From positions 15,310,693 through 15,374,692 of the forward strand of contig NC_086257.1 of assembly GCF_021018805.1 (NCBI RefSeq): 64,000 nt of DNA, in the 5' to 3' direction. A program made the translations under genes and the position numbers. Position 1 is the first letter of the stretch; each line of letters starts with the position of its first letter. The notes under the pieces were generated by a model. The model was not told where the DNA came from. It ran no database searches and was given only the letters and a program-made list of their open reading frames with translations. This DNA is from Prinia subflava. Lineage: Eukaryota > Chordata > Aves > Passeriformes > Cisticolidae. Positions 1 through 14,500 of this stretch are shown in pieces.

Positions 1-1660
1 AACATGCCAGACCCACCTTTATTCAAAGCCAGGTGGTTAAATCTCCAGCAGCCACAGCTGGGGACAGCCACTGCACCAGGAGAACACTGGGGTATGGCTG
101 CTTCTTTATCTGACCAGGGGTGTCACCAACAGAGCCAAACAGTCACCTCTGCCTCCATCCCTGCCTCAGCCCCGGGACAGCCCCCACTGGCACCTGGATT
201 TTACATACACTTCACTCCCAAAGCTCTCATTGTCTTCAAAGGATTCTGGTAGCCTTTGATTGCAAGAAAAGCAGTGCCAAACGGTGGAATTAATAGCTCC
301 CCCACCCTTGGCCCTCGCCTCTGGCCCCTGGCCTGCTAATGCATTTTGATTTGTGTGTGGACAACGTATCCCTGGAACTTTTCCATCGTAACAAGTTTAG
401 GAAAAAGTACCTTGTGCTATAAAGGAAGTAATAATATCGAGTTTGGAAAACTATACAGCAGTTTGAATAGACTTGAAAGCCCACACCATCACACTCCCTT
501 TACTGCCAAGACAAAGCCTGTCAGACTCCCGTGTCCTGTAGGAACAAGCTGCAGTTTGTCCTTTCCTGAGGGAGAACACAGGCCTTTCCTGAAGTCCCCT
601 GGGGAAGGGGAGGAGGAGCTGGGAGCAAGGCTGCTGCCTGTGCCTCCTTCCACAGCTAACAAAGCATCCCCTGACAATACATAACCTACTAAAAAAGTCC
701 TTCATTTTCCCTGGTGGTGGGAAAGTAAGGATGGGATTTAATTTACAGCCAAGAACATTTGGTGTGGACAGTAGGACAGACAAGGGTGGAGACAACACTG
801 CTATAGAGAGGACTGCCAGGGCAGGTTGTGGGATCTCCATATGCAGATGTCTTCAAGGTCACATAAAGTTTTCTTGGGAATGACACGGAGGGAATGGGTT
901 TAGCTGTATTGTGTGGCTTGGGATGTTTCTACAACTCTCAAAAATTCTTTTAAGACAACCACTTCTGCTGATAGGGAGAACAGTATTTGTAAAACAGGCT
1001 ATAAGCAGGGTGGAGATATTTAGCGTGGATTTGTGGAAAAGCTTACCAGGATACACTGGACTCCCCACCACAAGAAGCACTTCTGTCAGCAGCGTTCAGT
1101 GCTGCACCAGGTTCTCTGTGTGGTGACCTGTGACATTTTTTAAGCAGATGGGAACAATCCTGATTATTTACCACAGTGATAGCCTAGAAACAAGTTTCTA
1201 GAGGAGAAAGGCTTTGCTAACCACACTTCTTTCTACTGTCCCCATAACAGTTTGAATAATATTCCTCCATTCAGCTGCAGAGTGTGGTGCTTGGCTCTGC
1301 TGTCACCCATCACAACCCAAATTTGAGAACATTTGTGGGCACTTCCCATACAACCCAACTCTTCAGATTACTGCATGGGTTAGGAATGGAGTGCTCTCCA
1401 CTACAAAGGAACACATATTTTAGAACAGTGCAAAATCCACCGAGAGATGGTCAGTATGGAGGGAGCCTCTCTTGGGACACTTTTGCATCCTTACTTCACC
1501 CAACAGTGAAACAGACTCTTGAATTAGGTATGTTCAGGAGCCACACAATGAAATTTTGAACCTAAAAGAGAAAAAGATGAAGGATATGAAGCATAATTGC
1601 AGGTGGAGGCTGGGAGAAAGTAAATACCATTCAACTTGAAAAAATAATTTCACACGCTAG
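1..1660. other. Flank downstream of LPP, no gene seen
   Basis: This stretch lies beyond the proposed LPP 3' end. Open frames here are all short and overlap on both strands. None shows a recognisable domain or splice structure. No RNA gene or interspersed repeat was recognised. In human the next gene past LPP is TPRG1; no TPRG1-like exon was seen here. It may be intergenic, or a longer LPP 3' UTR if the 3' end proposed near 1668 is not the most distal one. Confidence 0.5.
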
Positions 1661-1686
1661 CAAACAAAAATGAAATTTATAAGAAG

Positions 1687-1692
1687 TTTATT
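1687..1692 (-). terminator. LPP: Probable distal polyadenylation signal of LPP
   Basis: The minus strand reads AATAAA here (CCAATAAACTTC). About 15-25 nt further on is a plausible cleavage zone near 1665-1675. After that comes a U- and GU-rich stretch (TTTTTGTTTG, then GCGTGTG, then a T run), the usual downstream element for 3' end formation. Upstream on the same strand is an AT-rich block (about 1700-2060), as is common near mRNA 3' ends. The hexamer, spacing and downstream element are seen directly. That LPP uses this site is inference from strand, position and the known great length of the mammalian LPP 3' UTR. Confidence 0.6.
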
Positions 1693-1769
1693 GGATTGGT
1701 AAAATGTAATAAAAAAGCATTTGTGATACTTCTTCTGCAAAGAAAAAAGGCATCTGGCGATTTTGCATA

Positions 1770-1775
1770 TTTATT
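1770..1775 (-). terminator. LPP: Second AATAAA close to the LPP 3' end
   Basis: The minus strand reads GGAAAATAAATATGC, an AATAAA 83 nt before the distal signal. It could act as an alternative cleavage signal. The sequence downstream is less clearly GU-rich than at the distal site, so it is a weaker candidate. Other minus-strand AATAAA hexamers inside the proposed UTR lie at 2137-2142, 5008-5013, 8769-8774, 11115-11120 and 15032-15037. Any of these could give shorter isoforms. Confidence 0.35.
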
Positions 1776-4700
1776 TTCCCTTACAAAACATTTGAAAAGC
1801 ATAACTGATAAAAAGGATAACAACTGAAAGAGCAGAGCAAAGAGGAAAATACATCTCAATATAATTGGATAATGCATAATAAAAATACAGAAAACACATG
1901 CTTAAAACAGCTTTCATTCTCTTACTGTAAAAAGTTATTTTACGTGTTGAATAAAAAATATATGCCAGTTGCTCTGAAAATTGCAGTTTAGAAGAGGTAA
2001 CTAGCTGAGAACAAAATATATATCTATATATATTTATAAATATAGAAAATGTGTATATGCTGCATCTGTCCTCAGAACAAATTGGAATAAATGATTTTCA
2101 GTTCATGCACACAAGTTACCAGAGAAAAAAACTTCATTTATTGCCTAGCAGATCGATCCTGTAAGGTGCTGATTGCATTTCCTGAGTGCCCTCAAAGCCC
2201 TACGGAAATAGTCAGTGAGGGAGACAAGTGGCCTGATGGGTTCAGTGACAAGGGAGGCTACTCAGCAGCTCACAGGAGGTGCACTCAGCAATTCACAGGA
2301 ATCAGGAAAATTCCAATGGCAGCAGGATTAGGCTCCCCACAGACTTGGGTAGTGCTTTTGCTCAGCGAGGAGTGAAACTGTGTTACCCCCAAGCTCTGAC
2401 AGACAGGAGACCAGTCCTAAAAGCTCAAGTAATGTTACTTCATTAGCATCCGAGGGCACAGAGTGTGCAGCAGAAGCGTTCCTCATATAGGAAGTGCTTC
2501 CTTGTGCCCTCCCTTGCCCAGATCCCTAGGCTAGTGATTCACATTTTAAAGGAAGATGCTTCCCATCCCACTGAGAGCCTCTGCCTGCTGACACTGGACA
2601 AGGAGGAGAGTGGCCAGTCACGCTCCCTCCCAACTGCAAGAAAGGCAACAACGCAGAACCTTCTCTATCTCACGGGCCAAACCAACAACCACCACGAAGC
2701 TGAAACACCTCCTCAGACCACGGTGAGTTACTGCACATCCAGTGCAGATCATCCCTGGGGAACCCTCGAGCAGACAGGTCTGCTACTGGCAGGGATAGGC
2801 CAAAGCATAGCAGCTAAGTAGGACAAATACATTCCTGGGGGCACTTCCTCCTTGCACTCTGAAAGAGCCAAATCATTCTCCCAGCTTTAGGGGGTTCTCC
2901 ATGGGGCATGCAGCCAAGAAGAATCCTTCTGGAATGACCTATGTGTGGATCAGACCCCCTAGCATCAGCCCACAGGTAAAGCCAGCGTGAGAGATTGGGC
3001 TCTGGAACATGACAAACCTCTGCTGTTTGCTCTGATCTGGAAAGTGACTTAATTAAAACTGCAGAATTAGTACTCAAGAGTCTCTCATTTGACTGACTAG
3101 AGGGAAGGAACTGGAGGCTGCTCTCCAGTCTCTCTGACTGTCCAAAACACAAGCTGTGGCACAGGTAAGTATAGAACCATTAAGGAAGTTGATGTCTCAC
3201 CAAGGCAAATCCTTTCTAGCAAGACCATGGGAAAGTCCCAGCATTACTTGGCCCTGCTCATACCTCTACCAATACTCAGTTCTCACTCTCCAGAGAGACA
3301 GCAGAGGAGGTCACAGCGGTGCAGTTCAGAGCACCAAAACACCAAATCTTTCCCTTTACCGCATTTCCAATACACCTTGCATTTCCTGTCTGATCACAGC
3401 AGGGAAAGGTTTGCTGAAACATTATTTTGAGGACTGAAAACAAGAGCATATCAGCCTTTTTAATACAGTAGCACCAATCAAACTTTGATTCACCTTCAGA
3501 TTTTCTCTTCTAGCATTATATAAAAAATGAGTGATGGAGATTTTCTAAGAGACAATATTAAGAGAATAAATTCTTCAGATATTAATGACTCTGCAGTTCT
3601 GATCAGGAAGAGATGTTTGAGGAGATATACCCAACTACCTCTGCTACAGAACAGTTGCCCACCAGACAACAGAGTGTGTAAAGCCAGACAAGCTGTACTG
3701 ATGGGATAAGCCATTGCTTTGCTTATTCCCATGGAGAACAGATGCTCAGCCTTAGCCTCTTGCTTCTCCTTTCCATCACCCTCCCAGTTCCCATCCCTAC
3801 TCAGCACTAGGACTGTTTCTCTGCTGCCCACAAAGGAGCACAGCAGGTCTCTGAAAAGGCACACAGTGAAGAAAGTGGAATACACTTTTTGTAAAGGCAG
3901 CTCAGTCAATTGCCTACTTGTCACCTTGCTGGTTGCTCTGTTGAGATGCTCGTCAGGAGCTCAACTTGTTAGGCACATTAGAAATACTACTTTTTAGGTG
4001 GATAAAGCAAAGGACTAGATCAGACTTGGGGCACAAGGCACGAAATGTCCATTTGCCGAACTGAAATGTGTTTCCAGCCCACACAGAGCTGTCAGTGAAG
4101 CACTGGCAGATGCAGAAAAGCTCCCCAGTTTGGATTTTCAGTGGGTACCATCTCAACACAGTTGGAACGCAAGCTACAACCTCCGGCTGTGCATTTCAGT
4201 GCAAACTGCTCTTATCTCATGCAGCCCTGAATGAAACATTAGCACAAAGGCAGCCTAATTGGAACAGGATCTTCTCCTCCCTCCCTGCAAATCCTCATCA
4301 TTGCACACAATCCCATAGCTAATGGCAGAGAGAAAACAGCTGATTCTGGCAAAATACTCACACTAGGAAGGCAGGATCAAGCCCTAGGCTGGACGCAGAC
4401 TCACCACGGGGAGCAGCACTGGCTGTGGAGGAGATGAGGCTGACCTTGCTCCCTTAGCAGGCCTTTCTCACTGCCATGCTGCAGCAGTGTGGAAAGCTGG
4501 AGCTGGAGCAAATGTCTGCAGAAGAGATGCTGGGTTCTGGCTGAGCTTATGGAACAGAGGGTGTAATTTTTCTCATTGTACACCAACAAGGCAGGTGATA
4601 AAAGGAACAAGAAACTACACTGAATGGCCATCTCCCTTTCATTTTGAAATCTAAGCATTTCCCCCAATGAAGGCATTCCTTCCATGTAGAATTCCTATTT

Positions 4701-7700
4701 TGAAAACCTCTCTGTATCAGACTGGAAAATATTCTGATTGCATTTGCTGGCTCCAAATTCTAGGTAAGCTCTCCTGGACAGAGCTCCTAACTGTTTTCAT
4801 TCAGTGCCCAAACCAAAGTGGCTCCATATCCTGTGGGAACCAGGGCAAGAATATAACTCAACAAATGAAAAGTAAAAATAATGATACCATGAAAAAGCAC
4901 ATGGTCCTGGTTATCAAAAATGCTGAATAAGCAAAACTACTATGGAACAAAATCAGCGGGAGACATAGGAACAGCCATTAAAATAAAAACTCAGTACAAT
5001 TCTGCCCTTTATTTTCTTGCCACATTTGTTATTTTCACCTCTCTCTTGTCACAGATGAAGTGGGGCAGGCCAGTTCTTTTTCCTTTTCAACGTGGCTCTG
5101 CTCTCTGGGCTGTCACGCTGCTGGCACAGCCCTGCAGAGACAGGACTTCCCGCACTTCAGGGGAACGCTGAACTGGGGCTGCTTTTTAAACATCAAACTA
5201 TTCCTGTTCACTGTACACTCTGCTTCCAAAAATAAAACAAGCATCCGAGTCTTTAAACAAGCAGATGGACCCTTTAAAGTCTCGTAACAATGTTTTAGAC
5301 CTGGGGTAGAAGGGATGGGAATGAGAATACATTTTCCTACTAATTGGAAATAATGAAACTGATGTTTGTGGATATGAAATGCTGGGTAATAACAAATCAG
5401 AGCTCTGTTGCTGAGCCCGTTCTGCCAGTCAGCTTTCTGAGAAAGAGACAGCAAGAAAGGGTTTTTCTTTGCATTGATGAACTTAAAATGAAAGCAGGGG
5501 CAATACATGGGAAGGAAAAGGGCAGACAGGTACAGGGCATGGAAATTATTTGCCTGAAGCAACCACAGAAGTAGGCAGAAAAATGGCCAAAATAATGTCT
5601 CTTTAATTCCTTAGCCCTGGTTCCTAAAACTAGTTTGAGAATGAACTGGGGGAAGGGGAGGAAGGAGCAGCAATTCGAACACAGCAGATGCTCCAGTTAA
5701 ACCATATCTTCCCAAAGAGGAACCGAGGGTGGGGGCAGGGGAGATGGCTATTATTAATGTCCTTCCGTATATAGCAAAGCAGACATCCTGCATAATGGCA
5801 ACACAATACATCAATAATAGCCCAAGAATAGCTTCCTACCGGTTTTTTCCCCCTGACAGTTGGAAACATAAAGAGAAAAATCAAGCTGCTGAGATAAATA
5901 GCTGAGTCTCCACCCCCACCTCAAATTGCCTTGGCATATTTTAAGAGATAAATGGTTCTATGAGAAATTTAAATAGCTTTCTCTTTTCTTTTTTGGCAGC
6001 TGCAGGAACTGGGTCAGGTGTAGAAATTATTAATTTAGAAGCCTGAAAAACCCATGTTTGAAACTAAGTTGTGTTTTTTTGTGCTTTTTTTCCTTTAAAG
6101 CATCAACTTTCTTAGAAGCAGAGTTACAAAGAAAAAAAATAATTGAGGGGTATTTTTAAACAGAAGTCAGGTTAAAATAATGAAATAACAGTGCAAGCTG
6201 TAGAAAAAGGACAATTTGTGTAACAGTTTAATGGACATTAAAAGTATCCATAGTAGATTGCTAATGGGTTGTTTTGCAGAGTACAGTATTTGCCTAATGG
6301 CTTTCATTCCTCTTGATCAAACACAGTACTGCGAGTCTGCCTTGAGAAAAAAGACTGGGGGGTACCATTCTGTAGCTTTACCCAAACTTTAGTGCATGTT
6401 TTCAGAGACAAGAGATTGCTGCCAAAGTGACCAGCACCAAACACTCCCACAAGGAGCAGGTCTCAGACATCCCAGGGAGCTCATCTGCTTGAGGCTGTGC
6501 TCGCTGCTGGTGAACCTGGTAGTGAACCACGTGTGAATCACTGCCTTCCCCCTCCAACTCCAGTTACTCCTGCTTTCCACATTGATACCAGGATTTGGAA
6601 CACAGCTTCTCTGCAGGATGCCAAAAGCCATCTTCCTCCTCATGCATATGGGGAAGGATCTCTTTGCAACCATAAAACCTCGAATCTTACAGAGAAAAAG
6701 GGTCAAATCCTGTAGGAACAGCTCCGAGCAAAGAAATGCCGATGAACTATCTCACAGGAGAGTACACTAGTTAAGACCTGTAAAAGGTTCAAATTTCCAA
6801 TCCTATAAAGAACTCTGAGGTCTTGAAAGATACCCAGTTGGCAGGCAGCCCACTTCCTCTGCTGCACAACTGGTAAAATCCTCCTGTTCCTCGTGCTCTG
6901 TTCTGTGTCCCAAATCAGGTGGATACCTGAGAGGGAGGAGAACTCCCTCGTTTATACTCCCTGCACCTCGCAGGGCTCAGGGCTTGTGCTCTCCTTCCCT
7001 TAGTGACCAATCAAAAATTTAAAAAGGTGACAAAAAGCCAGATGTAAGTAGAACTGCAGTGCCTAGAAAGTCAGAGCACAGATAGGATCAGAAAACAGAC
7101 TGTAATTACAGGCCCTGCTACTTATTACATAGGCCAGTTGGGCTACATGAGCCTTTGGTGGAAACTTCCTGTGCAATTAATAAAGGAGAAACAGAATACT
7201 TTTGCAATCACTTTTCCAGCTTTCACTGTGGGGGTCCAATCCTGCCATCCTGGATTAGCTCTAATCATAGACAATCTTTCTCTGCATAAAATGAAGGCAT
7301 CTGTTCTGTAAGACTAATAAAAAAAAGAAAAAAAGAAAAAAGGACAAAACTCTCATTGCAAACCTACACCATGCAATCAAGAAGGAAGGGAAACTGATCC
7401 TGATCCCCCCCAGATCGTAATGTGACAATGTTTTCAAGGCATCTGGCAAAAAGGAAGAAGAAAGAAGAATGTTATGAAATATTTAAAATCCTACTTCTGT
7501 CAAGAATACGTGAGAGAAGAAAGGTGAGTTTGAAAGGGCTGCATTATTTGTAAGGTAAAACCTGAAAGCACCACCTTTTGCATAGAGGCATGAGGTGCCC
7601 TTGGCCTGAGCCAGGGCGGTCCTGAGAACAAATACCAGGCACTGATTCAACAGGGACTGGTGTGACAAAGTCCAGGCTGGGTGTGAGAGGGACCAAAGCG

Positions 7701-8523
7701 CTGTCCTGCAACCCCCTGGGATGTACCAGGGCCATGGAGGGTAACGACACGTGTTGATAATTCAGCAAAAGAGCTGTGCCTCTGCAGCCAGCAACTGATC
7801 CTCATCTAAAGCTTGAATCCGATTTTCAAGAGCATGAGAAATGGAGCATCCCCAGGCGAGGATTTCTCCTACAGGCACGTGTTTTTTTTTTTACTGCTGA
7901 GATTCTCACCAAAGAGCCTTCCAAGGAAGGGGTGACTGCCCTGTGAGATCTGAGAGGCATCAAATGACACTCTGCTCCTCCACCCAGGATATTGCCCTTT
8001 CCAATCTCAAAACCCCACAGAGCACCTCTGCAGAAAGATCTCAGCTGGGCCAGACCACTGGATGGATCCCAACCCCATCATGAGAAGCAGGCACAGAAAA
8101 AGGATGGATGTGCCCAGCTGTCATGAGGAGGAAGCTCCCAAGAAGATATTCAGGAGTTCCAATGTTCAGCTGAGTCTTTTTCTTGGTCACATCCACTTGC
8201 CTGCTGTACAGCCCCAGCAGAAACCTTAAGAGACTTCAGGACTGGTACTGGGTATACAAATGGGATCAAAATTATCCTGAAATGCTGAAACAAAAGACAC
8301 TTTGGAACAAAACTGGCACAGCCACAATCCCCACAATGCTTGTGTAAGACAGAAAGAAAGAATCCCTAGAACCTATTTATCAAAAGCCATTTTATGCAGA
8401 TTTTTCCTTCTGAATATTTAAAACATGGTGAATATTAAACTTCAGAGATTCTTAATATGTTCCAAAGCCCCACGGACCTTTGAAATGCTAGCTCATCAAT
8501 ATGCAACATCTAATCTTGTCAGG

Positions 8524-8540
8524 AAAAAAAAAAAAAAAAA
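8524..8540. repeat. A17 homopolymer
   Basis: Seventeen A on the plus strand, giving U17 in the proposed LPP 3' UTR. It is followed by GAGGGAAAAAGAAAAG. No flanking target-site duplication or SINE/LINE body was recognised, so a retroelement tail is not supported. Confidence 0.9.
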
Positions 8541-11500
8541 GAGGGAAAAAGAAAAGCTATTCATCCTCTGCACACAGAGGTTACAGTGAGAATCCCAAGG
8601 AAAATAAAAAAAAAACCAACTTCCAGCATCTTATGCAATAGGTTAAATTTACTCTGGTTGGGAAAGTTTCACTTTCTGCAAGAGAGAAAGTGTCTGTACG
8701 TGCATAGCTACTGGAAGCTTCTTCTGAAGTGTGAGGCTGAAACTGTGTAGCTGGATTACAGTAAGTAGTTTATTAAAAAAAACAAGGCTTGTGGCTTTGC
8801 ATCCTGTTCCAGGCCAATGCAGTCTCAGGATCCCCTCTCCAAAGGCCAGCAGACAGTGCGCCACCTAAAAACCCATTCCAGTCCAAAATGCTGTGGTTGA
8901 AATGGTTTTGCTTGTTTATAAAGTTTAGTGTTTCGTATCGCTTGCATCTGACCTTCAGGAGAAAGAAAAGCTCAGTTAAATTGTGCAAATATGTACCAAA
9001 TGGGAGCAAGGGAAGGCAGCCAAAAATGCTGCATGAGCTTTTGCAGGGCTGCAGCCTTTTAGGAGCACCAGTTAGATGAACTGCATGAGAGGCCAAATTG
9101 ATTTAGGCTCCAGGCAGGAGCTTAAAACACCATGACATCCAAATTCACAAAGAAAATGTTCTCTTACTGCAACCCCAAATTTCCTGCACATGAAAACACT
9201 GTTTTCTTTCATCTTTAGGAGATACTCATTCTGTAATCCGACATTTAAAAATGAACAAACAAACAGGAGTCAGCTGACAAAGGATTCTTGCTGGTGAATG
9301 GAAGTAGGTCACTCTGAGTATTTAGCCTTTACAGTCTGGCTTAATATTAGTGTTGTACACAGAGCAGTAACAAAACTGCACTGGAGACAGGGAAAGACTC
9401 TAATTTTGTCTTTCCTGTGAAAATTAGCATTAACGTTTCTGCATTAATGTGCAATGTCTCCCCAGCACTCAATATCTGGTTAATTAAAAGAAAAACCTCA
9501 ACCACAAAGCAAACCACACACTAAATTAAACAACAACAAAAAACCCTTACTGGTCAGCCTGCATTTAAAGACATCTCAGTATGAGTAATTGGGGAGGGAG
9601 GAATTTTCCTGAAGGAACATAAAAGAAAATGAAAGCTCTATATACAAGACCAAATAAAATCTTCTGTCTCTCACAAATGCAAATTCTGGCTGCCCTTTTA
9701 CACAAACATATTAAAGGAATATAACTGGAGGAAAAAAATAAAAGAGGAAAAGCTAATAAAATAATTTTTGAGGAAAAAATATTTAAAAAACAAACTATCC
9801 TTCAAACATATTTCTTCATGGTAAATCCCTGCAATCATGTGGTTCTAAATTACATGGTTAAATATGACTGAAAAAGTAAGGCACAATTTCATAATCATTT
9901 TAAAAGCAATAATTATAACAATTTTCTTTGATATCCATATGGCAGGCCACTGATACTAAGGACGCACAAAACTACTTGATTAAAGATCTGAACAAGTTTT
10001 TCCAACTACTAGCTAAGACTCACAATACCTCGGTGAAGTAAGAAAGAAACTATCTTTACTGCAAAGAGTGCACATTGAGGGCATGGAAAAAGTGGGTAAG
10101 AGGGAGGTTTGTGGACTAGGGGAAGCATGGGCAGGAAAGCAGAGACATCCCAAGTGTGATGTTCCTGGGGAGGGACTCTAACCCCTGGAAATGTAAAGGT
10201 AATGCCACCACTGGGGCTTCTGTTTCCTTCCTCATTTTCTAAAATATCTAGGTAGGATGAGAATACTGGACAAATAGAAATTTTTTTTTAAAAAAAAGTT
10301 TGAACTGGATGCTCTTGCTACCCGTGATAAACCCTGTGCTTCCACGTGTTAATGAAGCCAAAGAGACCAGGGACATGTAGTCAGGAATAAAGCCCAGAGG
10401 AGCAACAGTCAATACTGCAGCCTGTATTTCTACTCAGTTACAGCCCCACAAACACCTGACATGTGAGTGTGTATGCCAGACTGCCCTGCAAGGGTAGAAC
10501 TTAGTTTTTTCAGGCCACAGCAGAAAATTTCCAGGCTGAAGTGAGAGCTGTTCCTCAACGTCCACCAGGAAACCCACTGAGGTTAGGTTTTTTCCCTTAG
10601 ATTTTTAGATGCTGGATGAATGTTATAATTTCACAGGTGTAAATTCTGTTCTCTCATAGGCTCCAAATGCCAGTTGGGCAAGCAATTGTTGCAAATTTAA
10701 AGTTGAAATGCTGAGGAAGACAGGTAACATTTCTAGAAATGTTTAAGGAAAAATGCCATTCCCAAGCCCAGAAAGGAGATGAAATTCAATCAGTATCTCT
10801 TGATTTTCATGGCAGTTGCCATAATGTGCTTATATTCTTCAGTAATTTCAGGGGGAAAAGCCAAACAGAATAAGACACCAAGATAAAAACAAAGAAGAAA
10901 ATTGCAATTGCCACAGAAAAAGACACTGGCAGTCCCTATAGCCAGCCACTCCATGGCCTTAAGACGGATAGGAAAAATTAATCCAACAGAAGTAACACTG
11001 GTATTTTAAGAGTCACCTTACTTGGATTGTTCTAACAAAGGAAACAGTGACTTCAAAATTAGCAAAACTAGTTAAAAATAGGGAAAAAATCTTATGGAAA
11101 GTTTCAAAGCTTTTTTTATTTCTCCAGGTCTACTACTGAACCATTTCCCAAGAACATTTGCTTGGTTTTAAGTAGAATTTTTATCCAAAGAAGTTTTCAG
11201 AATTGTAACGGGAACTTTAATTTACCAGCAGAAGAAACCCAAGAACTACAAAATACTCTGAAAGACAACATGGGTCTCTGAGAAATAAAAATATTTGTTA
11301 ACAATTCTGAAATTGATTTAGATAAAAATTCAGTATAATTTTAATCATAACAGCAAAAACAACCCCCCAAAAATATTGTGGTTAACATTGCAGAAAGAGA
11401 GAATTTCTCATAAAAAAAAGGGCCCTTCTGGTATCATCTAATTTAGTGTAAAAATTACCGCCAGCTCTAACTGGAAATAGTGTTCTCACAGCTCTCTTGG

Positions 11501-14500
11501 TCTGTATTTTGCTAACCTCTAGGTTGTGGTGCAGTCTCTGCCCTCCTTCCACGACAAACCCTCAGTTACCATTGCTGGTGTTTTCCATGGTGGAATTTCA
11601 CCACCGTGGGATGGCTCAGCACGCCCTCTCCAACACCTCCAGCCTGCAGCACTGAACCTGTGCGAGGTGTGCTCCACCCAGGCTGCTGAACAAACAGCAA
11701 ATCAACACTGACCCAACTGCAGGAGCCAGACACCAACAGACACCAGTCAGCAACTCAAACCCCTTCTGAGCACTCAGCGCAAGCACCAGGTGTCTAACGC
11801 TTATCCTTGACACAGGATTTCTCTCAAGAACCCGCCCTTGGGTCCTGTTATCCCTTGCCTTCAAGACTTTCTCAAAATCAAAAGGAACCAGCATTTATCA
11901 AACCTAAGCCAGGCTTGAGCTAACCCCAGCCAGGCAGCAGCTGTAACAGGTCCGAAGAGATTTCAGACAGATTTGTCACTATTCTCTTTAACAACCATCA
12001 TTTCCTTAAAGACACTTCTCATTCTTCTCAGGCACATTTTGCTGATAGGCAGAAAGTCAACTTAAGGCCTGTGTTTTGTGAAAGCCTGGCTCCTGCTATC
12101 AGGATGAACACTATTATGTAGAGTGACAAACACTTCAGTACTCCCACACCTCTATGATTAAGTCATTACACAAGTGTTTGCAGCCGTGATAAAAATCTAA
12201 GAATTAAAATATTAACACTGCTCCGAAAACCAAAATTAAAGGTGTGTTATCTGATAGGCTAAACAATTGGTGTGGCTTTCTGTTTTTAAAACCAATGTTC
12301 AATGAATAAAATAAGTAACAATAAAACCATCACATTCACAAAATACTAGTGTTAGCCTTGGGGATATGCTTAAGGATTGGGCTGTAACCAAGGCAACCCA
12401 ATCTCCTGGAGAAACTTTAAGTAGACAGTTTTAAAGCCATTGCTCAAAGATACAGTAAATCTGCCTGTAGGGCTACTTGTGACATATGGAAGGTGCCACA
12501 GCCACCCAACACAGTGGGGTTATAACATAACAACTCAGCCTCCTGTCATCCAAACGTTACATTTGATCAGCTGTGGTCTTCTCCTGCAGCTGGCATAAGG
12601 GTGACACAGGAGCCATTTCCTGTGTTCTGGGTAATTTGATAGAAATTTGACTGTGCCCACGTTCTACCCAGATCAAACCTGTATGATTAAGGGATGAAGA
12701 ACCAGTCTGGTATTAATGGCTTATGTCACACCATGCAATGGCTTTAAGTCTGTGCTTAAACAAACCCCAGGGACTTAAATATTTTGCTAAATTAGAACCT
12801 GATCCTGGGCCCTGTCTGGCTACACAAACCATGGGATCAGGCCCTACTTGCCAACAAATGCTAGGCAAAGACAAAGCAGCATAAGCAAAACTGCAGACTC
12901 GAACAGAAATGTTTGTGTGATCTTCCAATTCTTTCTGGAAGGAACAGTTTGGACATTACCACAGCCACAGATGATGTGAATTTTTGTCATGGCTAAGAAG
13001 GTCCAACTTTAAAAATGCAAGGTCTCTTTGGCAAAAAGACTCCTTCTTTGGAACAGATAAACATGATATATTATAAATATGTGATAAATATTGTGATGAA
13101 GCCATATCCCAGTGGTTCTTAATTGCAGTGCAATTGAGATAAATCCCACCAGCATTTCCTAATTAAATCCTGAAGCATCAGCAGGGAGATTTCCATATAC
13201 ATGTGGGTGATGAGAGCCTCTGTGATGTATATACAGTATCTTTCAAATATATTTATAGTGATTTTGGAGACAAAACCACACAGAATAAAGAAGAGGGTTT
13301 TGAACACTCTTTCCAATGGGCAGAAGGCTTTGGTGTCTAGGGGTGAAAAAAACCCCATCACAGTACCTTTGCACAGATGTGTCAGGTCTAGAAACCAGCC
13401 ACAGCACCTCAAACATCAACACTGTTCAATCTTTGTCAATCATATTTCATCCATGAAGTATTTAATGCTTGAAAAGTTTGGCTCTCACCTCCCTGCATGC
13501 CAGCCCAACTCACCACAGCACTCTCATAACAGAGAGGATTCAGAGCTGGATCTCCTGGCTGGCTGCATGCATTGAAATGGGCTGGAATCCCAGGCCCACA
13601 TACCAGCAAACCTCTGAAAAGAGAAAATAGAGCTCCAGAAATCGGTAGTTTGGGCTAATCTGTGACTAGTTTAATCCCCATAATGTCTCTGGGAAACTGC
13701 AAAGAACCATCCCGTGCAGAGGGCAGAAGACAAGGAGCCATAGGACTTGCTCCACTCCAGCCTAGGCAGGGCTGTAAAAAGCCCAAAGGCTCTGAACTTG
13801 TGTCCCCCTTGTCTAGGCCACATTCTGCTGGAAGGCACAGCAGCTTGTTCCCCTCAATTACCCCAGTGTTATTCAGGAGAGTCTCATCAGGCACTTGATT
13901 TAACACTCACAAGAGTAAGGAAGCCCAGAGCTGTATTTTCTGCCTGATGAATGGCTCATTCTGCACCCAAATGCATCACATTATCACCTGTGCTTGTATC
14001 CCAGCGCTGATCTCCGCTGTTTCTGTAGGGTTAGTTCAAACTAGATTTGCTCAGTATTTGCAAGGTTTTTTGGACTGGTGGTGGTGCAGACTGTGTGTCA
14101 AGAAGCGAGCTCAGAAGGATCTTACATGCCACAGTTCAGGGAGCAGGAGCCCAGGTGGAACCTGGTGGGAGCCAGGGTGCCAAAAAATCTGTTTATGTCT
14201 GAGGCAGTAACATTTTTGCAGGCCAGGGCAGAAATCCAGGATACAAAGTCAAACTGCTTCAGCACAGCCCCTATGGGGGTGAAGGAACTCTTCTGCTCAG
14301 TGATGCCACCCTTCTACAAAGAAGGGTTCCTTTCAAGCTGTGAATTTTGAGAAACTTCCCTGACACTGATGAAGTTTGCCAACATATAAACCATGTAAGG
14401 AATGGAGGTTTTAGACTGGTATTTCTGCATTTGAATTTACCACACACAGCTGAAGCTACTGAATATCACAGTGCCCTTCCATTAAGTTTAGTGCTACAGT

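Noticed and set aside
10262..10417. Two CAGTATT words on the minus strand (10262-10268 and 10411-10417), possible miR-200b/429 seed sites in the 3' UTR
   Set aside because: About one such 7-mer is expected by chance in a UTR this long, so two are not meaningful without conservation.
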